From positions 36,251,700 through 36,315,699 of the forward strand of contig NC_080048.1 of NCBI RefSeq assembly GCF_026212465.1: 64,000 bases of DNA, written 5' to 3'. Below are positions 52,101 to 64,000 of this stretch, piece by piece; position 1 is the first letter of the stretch; each line of letters begins with the position of its first letter. The notes below the pieces were generated by a model, which saw only the letters and a list, made by a program, of their open reading frames with translations, was not told where the DNA came from and ran no database searches. A program made the translations under genes and the position numbers. Source of the stretch: Amaranthus tricolor (Eukaryota > Streptophyta > Magnoliopsida > Caryophyllales > Amaranthaceae).

Positions 52101-55100
52101 GATCCAATAAATGCGCCTCCTAGAGACATACTGACTACCAAACCTACAAGAAGTTAACATATCTAGGTCAAATCTAACAATTCTTTCAAAAAACTCCTTT
52201 AATGTGATTACCCAGGCCAAATTTTATGATTGCAGAAAAGAATTGCTCGAATAATAAGACATAGATATATCCAATATATTTAAAAAAGATAATAAAGATA
52301 ACTTGCTCGTGTTAAGTATTTTGAATTACCTTCAGCCATTGTATTTCCATGGAAGCCAAGATCTATGGAAATACTTTCCAATGTATCATTCACTACTCTG
52401 CATATGACCACAAACAAGGATAAAAGCTTCAACAATCCAAGAAGTATTATATACTTAATGCTAATCGAAAAACAAAGAATTATTTTCCATGGTAACTAAA
52501 ACTGTCAGATAACACCTTCATTCACATGTTTATTCATTTTTCTTCTAATCAATGAAGCTAGTAATGCTTAAAAAATATGTACTCAATCCTACATCAAAGA
52601 CATGTGTAGATCATAATATCAGATGCAAGACACAAAAATCACCCCGTGCATTCAATTTATTTTGGCGGTCAAGCACTGTGGGAAGTGAAGTGGGCAACCT
52701 ATTCACATACTCGCTCCAAGTACTAACTTGAGAGTGATAAGGTTGTAATTTCAGGTCTCAATCCAAATTGAAAATAAAATAGCTCATAAAAAGTGCATGA
52801 ATCAGTTCAAGGCATTAACTTCTGACAGGAAACAGAGATGAAACAAACAGGAAACAGAGATGAAACAAAACTTTGATCTATTTGTTCCTAAAGTAGTGTA
52901 TTGTTTCGATGGAGCTAAACATTTGTAATTCTTTGATTTCAAAATATAAAGAATTATAGTAAAATGACTCGTTAAATTATGCGCACTTCATGTTTATATG
53001 AAGTTGCTAATGATGTATACTATCAAAGATTATTCAAAAATAATCTCTTTAAGGTGGAAATCACTTAGTGACATCGAGATAGTGAAATGTATGTTCCTAA
53101 AGTAAATTTAGGACCTATGTTTTAAGAGGACTGGAACTTCAAATATGTTTATCCAAAGAATAATTGGTGAAACATAACAACCAAATGTAATCATCCAATT
53201 ATATTAAGCAAAATATGTTGTAACACCCTGGCCCTTCGGATCGCTGGGGACTACTCATGGAGACTGTAGACTAGCCTCACAGACCAACACAAGTCTTTCC
53301 ATCGCACTTTGGCCTCACTCGTGCGCGCCCGGGAAAACTTCCCAGGAGGTCACTCATCCTAAGATTGCTCCCCACCAAGCACGCTTAACTGTGGAGTTCT
53401 TAGCAAATGGGCTCCCAGTTAAGCGTGCTTGGTGGGGAGCAATCTTAGGATGGGTGACCTCCTGGAAAGTTTTCCCGGGCGCGCACGAGTGAGGCCAAAG
53501 TGCGCTAAAAAGACTTGTGTTGGTCTGTGAGGCTAGTCTACAGTTTCCATGAGTAGTCACCAGAGGTCCGAGGGGCCGGGGTGTTACAAATGGTATCAGA
53601 GCAACCCTGCGACCGTGGCTGATTGTGTTCAGTGCACCTAGCGAGGGAAAAGATCCTGAAATTACGGTCCAACGAGGACGTTGTATTCCTAAGTGGGGGT
53701 GAGTGTAATACCCTAGATTTAGCTTGAAAAAGAATTGATAGACTACTCATATCAACAAGGTGCATCTTCTTTTCATGGGAGCCCATTTGCTAAGAACTCC
53801 ACAGTTAAGCGTACTTGGTGGGGAGCAATCTTAAGATGGGTGACCTCCTGGGAAGTTTTCCCGAGCGCGCACGAGTGAGGCCAAAATGCGCTCCGTTGGG
53901 CCGGGGTGTTACATATGTAGTCACTTGTTGTTTCAAAATATGGATTTAGACAAAATACATTTATGATTGCCAAACTATAATTCTACTTGTGAGTCAAGTA
54001 AACTTATTATCCTACTCCTATCCTATCTAAATTTTGCCATATTATGCTACTCCTATTTAATATTAATCAATAAATGTTACAAGTGAATGTTAAAGTGGCA
54101 CTGTGCAGATTATAAGGAAATAATATGAAATATAGAATGGATTGTCGATAGAATATCCCAGCCAAGATAGGGTTATTTTCTTTTCCATTCCTTTCTTTGG
54201 TCCTCTTGGGTGTTTCGTTTGTTGTAGAAAATTCATAATTATAAAAAGTTAACTGATTAAATAGGTTTGATTGGCAAGAGGGAAGACACTTCAACATGAG
54301 AATTAGTCAAACGTAATTGAAAAATATTCAATGCTTACCCAAGATGATATCCAAATAGGAACGACGCAATTGTAGCTACAATAACATGAGGTAATGACTT
54401 TGACCACGGAGGATTTCCACCTTCTCTCCCTGAACCTTGGAGACGTCCTACAAACAAGAAAAATAGCGGTGTAAAAGCTTTGATCATGAAGCCCAAAAAA
54501 GCAAGTACTTCACATTGTACTTTCCAAAAAGAATAACCGCTTTTACACAATTGGTTCAAGTTCAATTGTTAATAACCGCTTTTACACAATTGGTTCAAGT
54601 TCAATGGTTAATGCATAAGCCTAACACATCTCTCCGTTTTTGCAATAATATCTGCTCTTCCGACAACATAACATATTTGCCTTCAGTAGAATAACACCAA
54701 TATACAAGACAAAATTTATAAATTTATCAAGAACGGATATTATAATTTGAATTGTATCAAAAAGCACTGCAATAAACTTTTATTTCATCACTTTTACTAC
54801 ATAAAAATTGAACACAAGAGTCAATTATAGCTTTATATTTCACCACAACAACAATATCAAAGTTTGAATCACAACTATATTTCCGATGTAGTTTTATATC
54901 TCAATTGAGGAAAAGATGAGCAATGATAAATAATACTCCTATCACTTCATCTTTCACACGTAGTAGATATAGTATGACATTAAGTACATGAATTTATACC
55001 TATACTAATAAAAAAAACATACAAATTGCATGAAATACACCACAACCCATATTGAAGTAATCTATGAAATGCACAAATTTTTATGAATTTAAAAATTAAA

Positions 55101-55773
55101 AATAAACAAATTGACTGGTAGCTAGTTAGATTAATCAGCTGGAGACTACTGCAGTAGCCTTAAGATATCAGTCTAGAGAGTTAACTAGTGTTAATTTTTA
55201 CTTATAAATCCGAACTGAAGTATATTCTCTCAATTTGCATATATTAAAATCAAACATGCAAATATTAGATCTTCCTTTATACAAAATCTGATACTGTAAC
55301 AGGCACCTTTGCTTCAGCAAAAAAGAACAGCCCACACAATTAAGAAATAAGATGATAGGAAATCTAGGGTAGGACTTGCCCAAGAATTGTCCAAATCATT
55401 TGATTAAAAACTCTAAATATTATATTGTGCGACACATGGAAAAAAATATGCTCGTTCGGTTCGTACTATACTGATATTCTGGATTCAACATTAACGAATC
55501 TAGGCTAGGACTTGCCGAAGCATAACCTGAATTATTTGACTAAAAACTCTGAATATAAAATACTGAATAACACATAACAAAAAAAGGTTCATAGTATACC
55601 GGTTTTCTGGATTGACACTGACGATAGTGAAATAATTGGACATTTCAATACCAAAACTAGAAAGAAATGAGATCAAGAATACCGTCAACAGAGTAATCAT
55701 CGGAATGATCTTTAGATGCGACTCGTTTGTAAATAGACAAAGTAGCATCTCCCAACACCTGACGACCTCGCAT
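46131..55773 (-). CDS. Plastidic glucose transporter-like MFS sugar carrier
   Basis: Twelve-helix sugar transporter of the pGlcT clade, expected to export glucose from starch breakdown across the inner plastid envelope. Minus-strand exons: 55773-55683, 54447-54339, 52397-52330, 52143-52011, 51123-51024, 50939-50827, 50723-50630, 49847-49694, 49567-49424, 49220-49147, 48701-48613, 46830-46716 and 46310-46131; 1464 nt, 487 aa, every phase closes. Marks: SFLFGYHLGVVNDTLESIS in helix 1, DYFGRKRS, GRFFVGIGMGLGP, AESPHWLF, FALQQLSGINAVFYFSS, MDKLGRR, GAGPVPSLLLSE and LETKGKSLQEIE. The start MRGRQVLG and the sequence overall resemble Arabidopsis At1g67300/At1g79820 (plastidic glucose transporter 2/3 group) rather than the founding pGlcT: the N-terminus is short, with no clear long transit peptide. 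Plastid location is therefore inferred. Introns hold a Cassandra element and a MITE. Confidence 0.92.
47099..47346. mobile_element. MITE in glucose transporter intron 12
   Basis: Terminal inverted repeats ATAACCATAGTGCAAAAATA (47099-47118) and TATTTTTGCATTATGGTTAT (47327-47346) differ by one base. Total ~250 bp, GCATCAC/GTGATGC-like subterminal motifs, no coding capacity. The target duplication is unresolved. Confidence 0.7.
53219..53913 (+). mobile_element. Cassandra TRIM with palindromic 5' LTR
   Basis: The LTRs carry a 5S rRNA-like segment (AGTTAAGCGTGCTTGG, GGATGGGTGACCTCCTGGGA), the hallmark of Cassandra. The 3' LTR (53704-53913) begins TGTAATACCC and ends GGTGTTACA. The primer site TGGTATCAGAGC is at 53591-53602 and a purine run AAGTGGGGGTGAG precedes the 3' LTR. 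The 5' LTR (53219-53588) is abnormal: its left half (53219-53391) is the reverse complement of its right half (53416-53588), with a 24-bp loop. The whole is flanked by a perfect 5-bp duplication TATGT (53214-53218, 53914-53918), so this arrangement was apparently inserted or repaired as one unit. The 3' LTR lacks ~100 bp near its 3' end. It lies in intron 2 of the glucose transporter. Confidence 0.9.
54532..54609. repeat. 39-bp tandem duplication
   Basis: Two nearly identical copies, 54532-54570 and 54571-54609, starting AATAACCGCTTTTACACAAT, with one base difference. They lie in glucose transporter intron 1 close to exon 2. Confidence 0.9.
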
Positions 55774-55826
55774 ATTCCAAGTATAGCTAGATTCAGATTC
55801 AAATAGGATCTCTTACACTCAAACAA

Positions 55827-55928
55827 CTGTAAATCACAATTGAAATTTCAAATTTAACAAACCAGATTCTCAACCAAAAAATTAAGAAATCAAATCAGAC
55901 AAAATAAGCGCATTTAATAAATTCATAC
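55827..55928 (-). other. Probable 5' UTR intron of the glucose transporter gene
   Basis: On the minus strand a donor AG|GTATGA (exon end at 55929) and an acceptor TTTACAG (exon restart at 55826) bracket 102 bp between a likely leader exon (~56100-55929) and the exon with the start codon at 55773. Inferred from splice signals only. Confidence 0.5.
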
Positions 55929-56335
55929 CTTCAAAAGTAACTGCGATTTCTGCTATCTCTCTGATCGAAAACGATGAGTGAGATGGTGAAAAGGTAGAAA
56001 TGTCGGTGCGGAAGAGTGAAGAATGAGAATGTGAGATATCAAAAATGGTGGGGAAATATTGAGAAATGTTTTGTAAAGTAAAAATAAACGATTTATGTAT
56101 ACGCAAAGTATAAGAGGAAGCTTAAATTGTGATTAAAGAGGGATTACAGAAAATGATGGATTAAATATTAATCAAAGAAGAAATGTTGATATCAGGTGTG
56201 GATGACTGACTGCCAAATCTAAGTGTACTTCTACGTTTTATGACTTACACGTGTGACTGTGCGACGTCGGATTTGCAAATATACAGTCACAAAACTTCAC
56301 TGGTCACCATGATTTTAACTTTATTTTATATATTA

Positions 56336-56795
56336 TTGCTTATATTACCTTTGTTTCGCTATATTTGTTATATTTGACTTTTTACGCAATTTAATGTGTT
56401 ATTTTGATCATTTATATATTGCATTGTACACATCTAAAAATTATGAAAAGTTAATATTGTAAAAGTATGCAATTATACGATTCAAACAAGATCTCACTTT
56501 AATATATTTTTTTCTTACACATTAGTCGCAATATATAAAATAAGGTTGAATGATGAATAGCGACAATAACCATTATGTAGCGAGTATTTCAGAACGGAGG
56601 AAGTATATAAGAAGAAATGTAGTCAGATGAGATCTTATTTGAATTTCTAATTGCATATTTTTATAATACTACTTTTTAGAATACTTCTATTTATTTAACC
56701 ATAGTTTAAGGTATAAATGTCCAAAATTATATGTTAGATTGCGTAAAAAGTGAATTATAACAAGTATAAGTAGAGCGTAAGAAGTATTTTTATCA
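56336..56795. repeat. Inverted pair of degenerate Stowaway-like repeats
   Basis: 56336-56600 (TTGTTTCGCTATATTTG.. to ACGGAGGAAGTAT) is followed at once by a relative in inverse orientation (~56590-56795, AGGAAGTATATAAG.. to AGAGCGTAAGAAGTA). Shared blocks such as TTTTTACGCAATTTAA/TTAGATTGCGTAAAAAG and ACAAGATCTCA/TGAGATCTTATTTGAA show the inversion. Another copy is in NPF intron 2. Confidence 0.55.
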
Positions 56796-58988
56796 ATCTT
56801 AGATTAGAAGGTGTGATAATGTAGAGAGTAAACACTATAGTTTAGTGAAGAGGCAATTGAATACATTTTCTTTTTTCGTCTATTTGAGTTACACGTAAGT
56901 AATTATAGTTTATAAATTCTCATATGAGACACAAATGATCTTACGACAAGATTATTTTTATTCATAAAATTTTAGGTGACACATGTCTTATTGGGCCGAT
57001 CTAATGACTATTATTTTTTTACCTATTTTAAGACTTAAAAGATTATTTTTAAGGCTTAAATGACCAATTGAAAGACCTAAAAGACCAATTTTAAATTTTA
57101 AAATTCTCATTCTAGCTTTAATGTACGATATTAAGTCTTGTAATTGATCTTTCATGATTTGAAATTGGCTTTAGGCCGTCTTACATGAGACTCATTATGT
57201 CTTTTTACATTGTTAGAATTATCTTGAAAATTTACTCATCAATTTCTTTTATTTTCATCCATATATTTTAACTATTTTTTATTATTATTCACACAATTTT
57301 AATGATCAAGTCATTATTTTATCTTTGAGTTGTATGCTTTGACATATATTTGACCATAGAGGGACTAATTGGATATTCCTTTAATTCTACGAAATTTACG
57401 TCACATTTCTCTTTAATTTATTTCATTAAATTTATTATATTTTTATTTTTAGTTATAAATATATTTTTTCTTTAATTCTCATTCACACATTTAATTTATA
57501 TATATTCATTTTATCTATATATTTATGTTATTTTCCTTAAATAAAACTTAATTCGTTCTTCTAATTTTACCCCTAATCATTATTTGAACAATTTTATGGA
57601 GCAAATTAATATCGACTACTGAGTCGGTGAGAGAGGAGGGCCTCCATATCTCGTGGAGAGTAACCCGCTTTTTGATTGGAAAAATACCAAAAAAAATCCA
57701 GCTGGTTCAGTAATGTGGGCCCTTTTTGGTTCACTATCGTTTGTAAAGTGAGGCGTGTTAGGCATTGGTTGGTCGTGTTCCATATGCGTGATTAGAGTGC
57801 AAAGGATGCAGGGTTTGAGCAGCCGTTCAGAATTTGGTGGACCATATCAAACCCGATTTTATGAGCTTGAAGTTGTTTTAAAATGAGCCCAATTGGACTC
57901 CATAAGAAAAGGAAATATCAAAAAGAATAAATTTATGATGGAAAAATTCTCAAAATAAGTTTTAGAAAATTTTAATTTTTTAAAATATACATTTTTGTGA
58001 TTGAACTTGAAGTTAAGTATATTTGCTGTTATCTAACAGTGAACAAATTGAAGAAAAGTGAGACTTATAATAGTGTTAGAAGAGGCAAAAAATGTAAAAT
58101 ATGTTTGTTTGTTGTTATAAAGACCTTATTTAAGTAATAAAAATTTTCCGAAACTTATCTGAGAATTTTTTTTGTAATAAGCTTTTTTTTTTCAATTTTT
58201 CAAAAAAAGAGATCATTCGAGCTAGGAATTGAGATTTCTTTGGTATACGATGGGATGTGGGAATGAGGGGATTAGAGAATTGGAGTAGAGTCAAGAGTGA
58301 ATCAAATTCATGTTTTTTTCTGTAAAAAAATGGTTTTCGCTTTAATTAAGACAACACTCAATTATTAATTTAGAATTGAACTAATGTAGTGTTTAGGAAC
58401 AAGTCTTTCATTTCAAAAGTAAAATATTTCATTACAAATTATGGATTTTAATTATGAAATCATAAATGAAAAATTTGAGAATGAAAAGGTTTGGATAGTC
58501 ATTTTCAAATTTTCAACTTTAACTACTTTAAAAACAATGGTGAAATTTGATTCAAATCCAAATTTGAAAATTTTGATTTGCCAAACAATAAATTTGAGTC
58601 AATTCCAAATTTCTAAATGAAATCATCATTTCCAAACATGTCATAAAGGTGTTTGAGGAAGAAACTAATCTAAGTGAAAATGATTCTAAATAGTTATTAT
58701 CTTTGTATCTCCATGTAATTGGAATATAAGATAAAATACAAATGGATATATAAATAAAGATAAATACTAGTGAACAAAAAAATGAAAATAAGAAAGTATC
58801 AAATTCATCATTAGTAGGAAAGTCGCCTAACAACATCTTGTGCACAAATTACTTCACCTTTAGAATCTAATTCCTTTCCCCATTTAGAAGCATTATCAAC
58901 TTCCTTAGGGACTATGAGGACTTCCATATAAGTAGGCGAAAGATCAAGAGTTTTTGGTAAATTTTCTATCAAGTTAATGTAGGGTTTA

Positions 58989-59276
58989 TGTCAAGGAACC
59001 AACTCAACCAAAAGCTTAAGCTGATGGTTGAGGCCCCGGAATATGTTATATACTCTAACACGTGCCCTCACACAAGAACCCTTTGGGCTAGAAGTGTGGA
59101 TGCAACACAGGCCCTCCTCATAGCTGGCACTAAATATTCCACTTTAAATGAGGGGTGGTTGAGATTCGAACCCGTGACCTCTTGTCACATTGGCTCTGAT
59201 ACCATGTCAAGGAACCAACTCAACCAAAAGCTTAAGCTGATGGTTGAGGCCCCAGAATATGTTATATACTCTAACA
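58989..59276 (-). mobile_element. Intact TRIM retrotransposon, second copy
   Basis: 72-bp LTRs at 58989-59060 and 59205-59276, the same family as 2890-3175, with the same TGGTATCAGAGCC primer site (complement of 59192-59204) and a purine tract before the 3' LTR. A perfect 5-bp target duplication GTTTA lies at 58984-58988 and 59277-59281. The two LTRs differ at only about two positions, suggesting fairly recent insertion. Confidence 0.93.
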
Positions 59277-59281
59277 GTTTA

Positions 59282-60957
<1,676 letters not shown>

Positions 60958-62538
60958 ATGGGGAAGAACCCTTTCTCTTTTCGTCGGACTCTTTCCCGTC
61001 GCCGGAATCTTCGTAAAGTTCCGGTGGTGATTAATCCGCCGGAAAATTCGGGTATTGAGATTGTACCGACGTCGAAAAACGACGATGTTGCGGGAACCTC
61101 TAGTGCGGGGATGAGTAAAGGGAAGAAGAAATTGGGAGGAGCTAGGTTATGGATGAAATTCGATAAATTTGGTGAATCGGAATTGATTGAGTGGGATAAA
61201 AGTAGTATTATTAAACGTGTTGGTATTCCTGCTAGGGATTTGAGAATTCTTGGTCCTGTTTTTTCTCATTCCTCCAATATTCTTGGTATTCTTTTTTCTG
61301 CTTTTTAGGATTGATGATGATTGAAATTTCATATGTGTGGCTGTTTTGGTTTATTTAGGGTTTTCTGATGCTACTTGTCACTTTTATTGTATATGCAGTT
61401 CTATTTGTATTTTTAATTGCAATTGGATACATGTCCAGTTGATATGCTCATATGAATACTGCTTAGTTAGAGTATTGTTTGTTCCCAATACCCATCTATT
61501 TTTTATTTTCTAAGGTTTTTTTGTGGAAATAAATATTTACACAATATTGTTTCTTAAACGAACTATTTACAAGATGGAAGTGCACATGCTTTATAATGGA
61601 GGGCCTATTGAATTAATTTAAAATATTTGTCATTTGACTAATTTTAGTTACTAAATGGTTGTTTTGGTTTTAGAACAATGATGCAATAGCTAAGAAAATC
61701 ATTTAGACAACTTATAATTAGGATGTGGGTTGTTATTACTGATATGTCGGTGGTAGATAGGAAGAATGGAAGATTTAGCTGATAGTTTGTTAGGTTTAAT
61801 GAAAATTGGGTTGCTGATTCCTAATTGCTTGAATATGGATTTAGCTAGCTAGAGGACTATCTTTGATGCATATTTTTCACTTTGGGGTGAGAGGGTATTT
61901 GATCCATTTCCTGTCAAACGTGTTAGGCAAGTATGTTGCATCATTGGAGTACCCTTAACGTGAGACTTAATGTGAGCTATTTGCTTATGTTTATTTGTAT
62001 CTAGTACTCAAATGATGTTTGTACATTTAGTAGTTGACTTGCATTTTTGGGATGACGGTGAAGAGTTTCAAGCTAACTTCTTTTTTTAATGGCAGCTAGA
62101 GAAAGAGCCATGGTTGTCAATTTGGAGTTTATAAAGGCCATAGTTACTGCGGAAGAGGTTCTTTTGCTTGATCCTCTTCGCCAAGAGGTTCTTCCTTTTG
62201 TAGAACAACTTCGACAACAACTTCCTCATAAGAGCCAGGTAATGAGTAAAGCAGGACCCATATATGATGGGGACAGTAAACTAGGTTCCACTGAGGCTCA
62301 ATGGGCACGCACCCCTGAAGCTGTTGAAGGTGAACAGCAGGAGCTTCCATTTGAGTTTCAGGTGCTAGAAATTGCCTTAGAGGTTGTATGTTCATATTTG
62401 AACTCTAATGTGGTTGAGCTTGAGAAACATGCGTATCCTGTATTAGATGAATTGGCTCGGAATGTAAGCACCAAGAATCTTGAACGTGTGAGGAGCTTGA
62501 AGAGTAACCTCACTCACTTGCTTGCTCGGGTCCAAAAG
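60958..62538 (+). CDS. MRS2-4: Magnesium transporter MRS2-4-like (5' part, runs off window)
   Basis: CorA-type Mg2+ channel of the plant MRS2/MGT family (MRS2-4 is also MGT6). Exons visible: 60958-61285 and 62096-62538, giving the first 257 residues, ending in phase 0 at a good donor (AAAAG|GTAATA). Family marks: start MGKNPFSFRR, GARLWMKFDKFG, IIKRVGIPARDLRILGPVFS, AIVTAEEVLLLDPLRQEVLP and LPFEFQVLEIALEVVCSYL, all closest to MRS2-4. The long soluble N-terminal domain is present. The coiled region, the two C-terminal membrane helices and the GMN selectivity motif must lie beyond 64000. No third exon is found before the window end, so intron 2 exceeds 1.4 kb and contains a Cassandra element. 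ER or plasma membrane location is reported for the Arabidopsis protein; not deducible here. Confidence 0.93.
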
Positions 62539-63782
62539 GTAATATGAGATCTGAGTTATTCTTCTAAACATCTATTAGTTTGAGGCTTTTCATTACTTTG
62601 AATGATCATGGTTCATGCTACTTCTTGTCTAGTAGTCATGTAAATAATGACAAAGACAAAGGCTATGTGATCATCATAGAACCGGTAGTTAGCTGGCCAA
62701 GAAGAGTAAAATTCATCCATTTCAGTAGCATACGTTTTTTTATCATAGTTGGACCATTATAATTCTTTGCATTTTGAACTTCGAGTATTCACTTACATTG
62801 TGCTTGATATACATACTTTATTTTTATAAACACAAAATTTTCGTTCTCGAGTATTTTGTAATTAAGTCCATCTCTTCCTTGTATAGACACTTTTTGGGGA
62901 TTAAAATACAAAGTTACCCATGTTCTTGCTGACTTATTATACATCCACATGTGGGGGGGAACCATAAATCTATTCCTTTCACACAGTATTTTGTTAGAGT
63001 CACATCTTTTATCATCATTCCTCATTTTACAATAATGCCAACGTTTGAGTGGTGTTTGTCTAGAGTGCACTTGGGAAATAGGTGACAAAATATAAAAATT
63101 AAAATCTGTGATCCCACCGTAACCTCTCCCATATTCCCCTCAACCTTCCTTTCCCCTTCCCCCAACTCCCACAAGTTGGGAAATTATTGCTAGAAAGATC
63201 CAAATACTCTAAAAATGGTCGGTTGTTAGCTAGTGATATTTAAGGAAAACACCCTCTAAATTTGAATGATTCGATAAATCAAAAGATTTGATTATTGTAG
63301 GAAAATGGATAAAAGATGAGATTATTTAAAGCAATTTTTCCAAAACTAAATGGTATATTTTAAAAAAACAAACAAGAGGCACAAAGTTTATATGAGCTAG
63401 ATATAGGCAACAACACGGACAAAGTAGGAATATGCTAGCGGCAACTCAAGGTAACACTGCTTGTGGTGTTAGAAATGAGGGTGTTCATGGATTTGCAAAG
63501 ATAGAAAATAGGGGTAATGCAGACGAGGGAGCAGTGACTACGCACTAGTAGTGGCAATAGCTTTCTTACATTCTTCCTTGTGTTATAAAAAATCACAACT
63601 TAGAGAAGCTTTTAGCAGAACATAGAAGTCTTTATGATTTATTAGTAATCATTAAGAAAGTCAAATAGTTTGTTGCTTTATAATTGTTCATATTCAGCCT
63701 TTATATCTTAACATCCGTGTTTCTTATATGGGTTTTGAATTTTGATTTTTTTCGTCATTTCCCTACTTATATTGGGTGCTCA
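62539..63782. other. MRS2-4 intron 2 sequence
   Basis: Continues after the exon 2 donor. AT-rich; I searched by eye for an exon starting like RDELEHLLDDNEDM and did not find it. A related inverted-repeat MITE fragment may lie near 63230-63350 (AAGGAAAACACC.. GATTATTGTAGGAAAATG). Confidence 0.5.
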
Positions 63783-64000
63783 TGTAATACCCTAGATTTA
63801 GCTTGAAAAAGGATTGATAGACTACTCATATCAACAAGGTGCATCTTCTTTTCTAAGGAGCCCATTTGCTAAGAACTCCACAGTTAAGCGTGCTTGGTGG
63901 AGAGCAATCTTAGGATGGGTGACCTTCTGGGAAGTTTTCTCGGGTGCGCATGAGTGAGGTCAAAGTGCGCTGGAAAGACTTGTGTTGGTTTGTGGGGCTA
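63783..64000 (+). mobile_element. Cassandra LTR, cut by window end
   Basis: Begins TGTAATACCCTAGATTTAGC like the 3' LTR at 53704 and contains the 5S rRNA-like domain (CAGTTAAGCGTGCTTGG, CTTAGGATGGGTGACC) at about 63880-63940. It continues past the window with the GGAAAGACTTGTGTTGGT segment that is missing from the 53704 LTR. It could be a solo LTR or the 5' LTR of a full element. Confidence 0.85.

Larger units (their letters stand above)
55774..58988. other. Intergenic region upstream of glucose transporter
   Basis: The first ~350 bp are the leader and promoter of the transporter, which points left. The rest is AT-rich and holds the inverted MITE-like pair at 56336-56795. No convincing gene was seen. 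Confidence 0.45.

Noticed and set aside
53352..53480. 5S rRNA genes on both strands
   Set aside because: The match covers only part of 5S rRNA and lies inside LTRs with TG..CA ends, a primer binding site and a target duplication; this is the known Cassandra LTR domain, not a 5S gene.
62144..62395. Minus-strand open frame in the MRS2-4 exon
   Set aside because: Shadow of the conserved sense exon, which matches the family.

Overview
This is nuclear DNA from a flowering plant, almost certainly a eudicot. The genes have many introns with GT-AG junctions, the protein families are plant-specific, and the intergenic DNA is AT-rich and full of plant mobile elements: TRIMs, Cassandra, MITEs and a LINE remnant. 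The sequence alone does not fix the species.

Seven protein-coding genes can be rebuilt exon by exon with reading phases that close. In order they are: an Aux/IAA auxin co-receptor/repressor of the IAA27 type (+, 1588-5238); a MscS-like mechanosensitive channel of the MSL10 type (+, 9282-16774); an NPF1-type NRT1/PTR transporter (+, 28965-35263); a cytosolic type II peroxiredoxin (+, 37336-39817); the mitochondrial cytochrome c maturation protein CCMH (-, 43085-41437); a plastidic glucose transporter-like MFS protein in 13 coding exons (-, 55773-46131); and the first two coding exons of an MRS2-4-type magnesium transporter (+, from 60958, running off the right edge). They share no obvious pathway. 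This looks like an ordinary gene-bearing chromosome arm with no operon-like or cluster logic.

The space between genes, and several introns, hold most of the unusual structure. Two GC-rich perfect palindromes sit upstream of the Aux/IAA gene. Two intact 286-288 bp TRIMs each have a perfect 5-bp target duplication. Region 19.6-23.4 kb is a nest: a degenerate GATCAG-type array interrupted by a truncated LINE, a ~1.35 kb fold-back element and a hAT-like element. A 680 bp Mutator-type inverted-repeat element with a perfect 9-bp target duplication lies about 300 bp upstream of the NPF gene. Two Cassandra elements, whose LTRs carry 5S rRNA-derived sequence, lie inside introns. One of them has a 5' LTR rebuilt as a 173-bp-arm palindrome while its outer target duplication is still intact.

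I found no undescribed multi-gene system. The best candidates for a second look are the palindromic Cassandra LTR, the promoter-proximal hairpins, the nested fold-back, and a GC-AG intron in the Aux/IAA gene.
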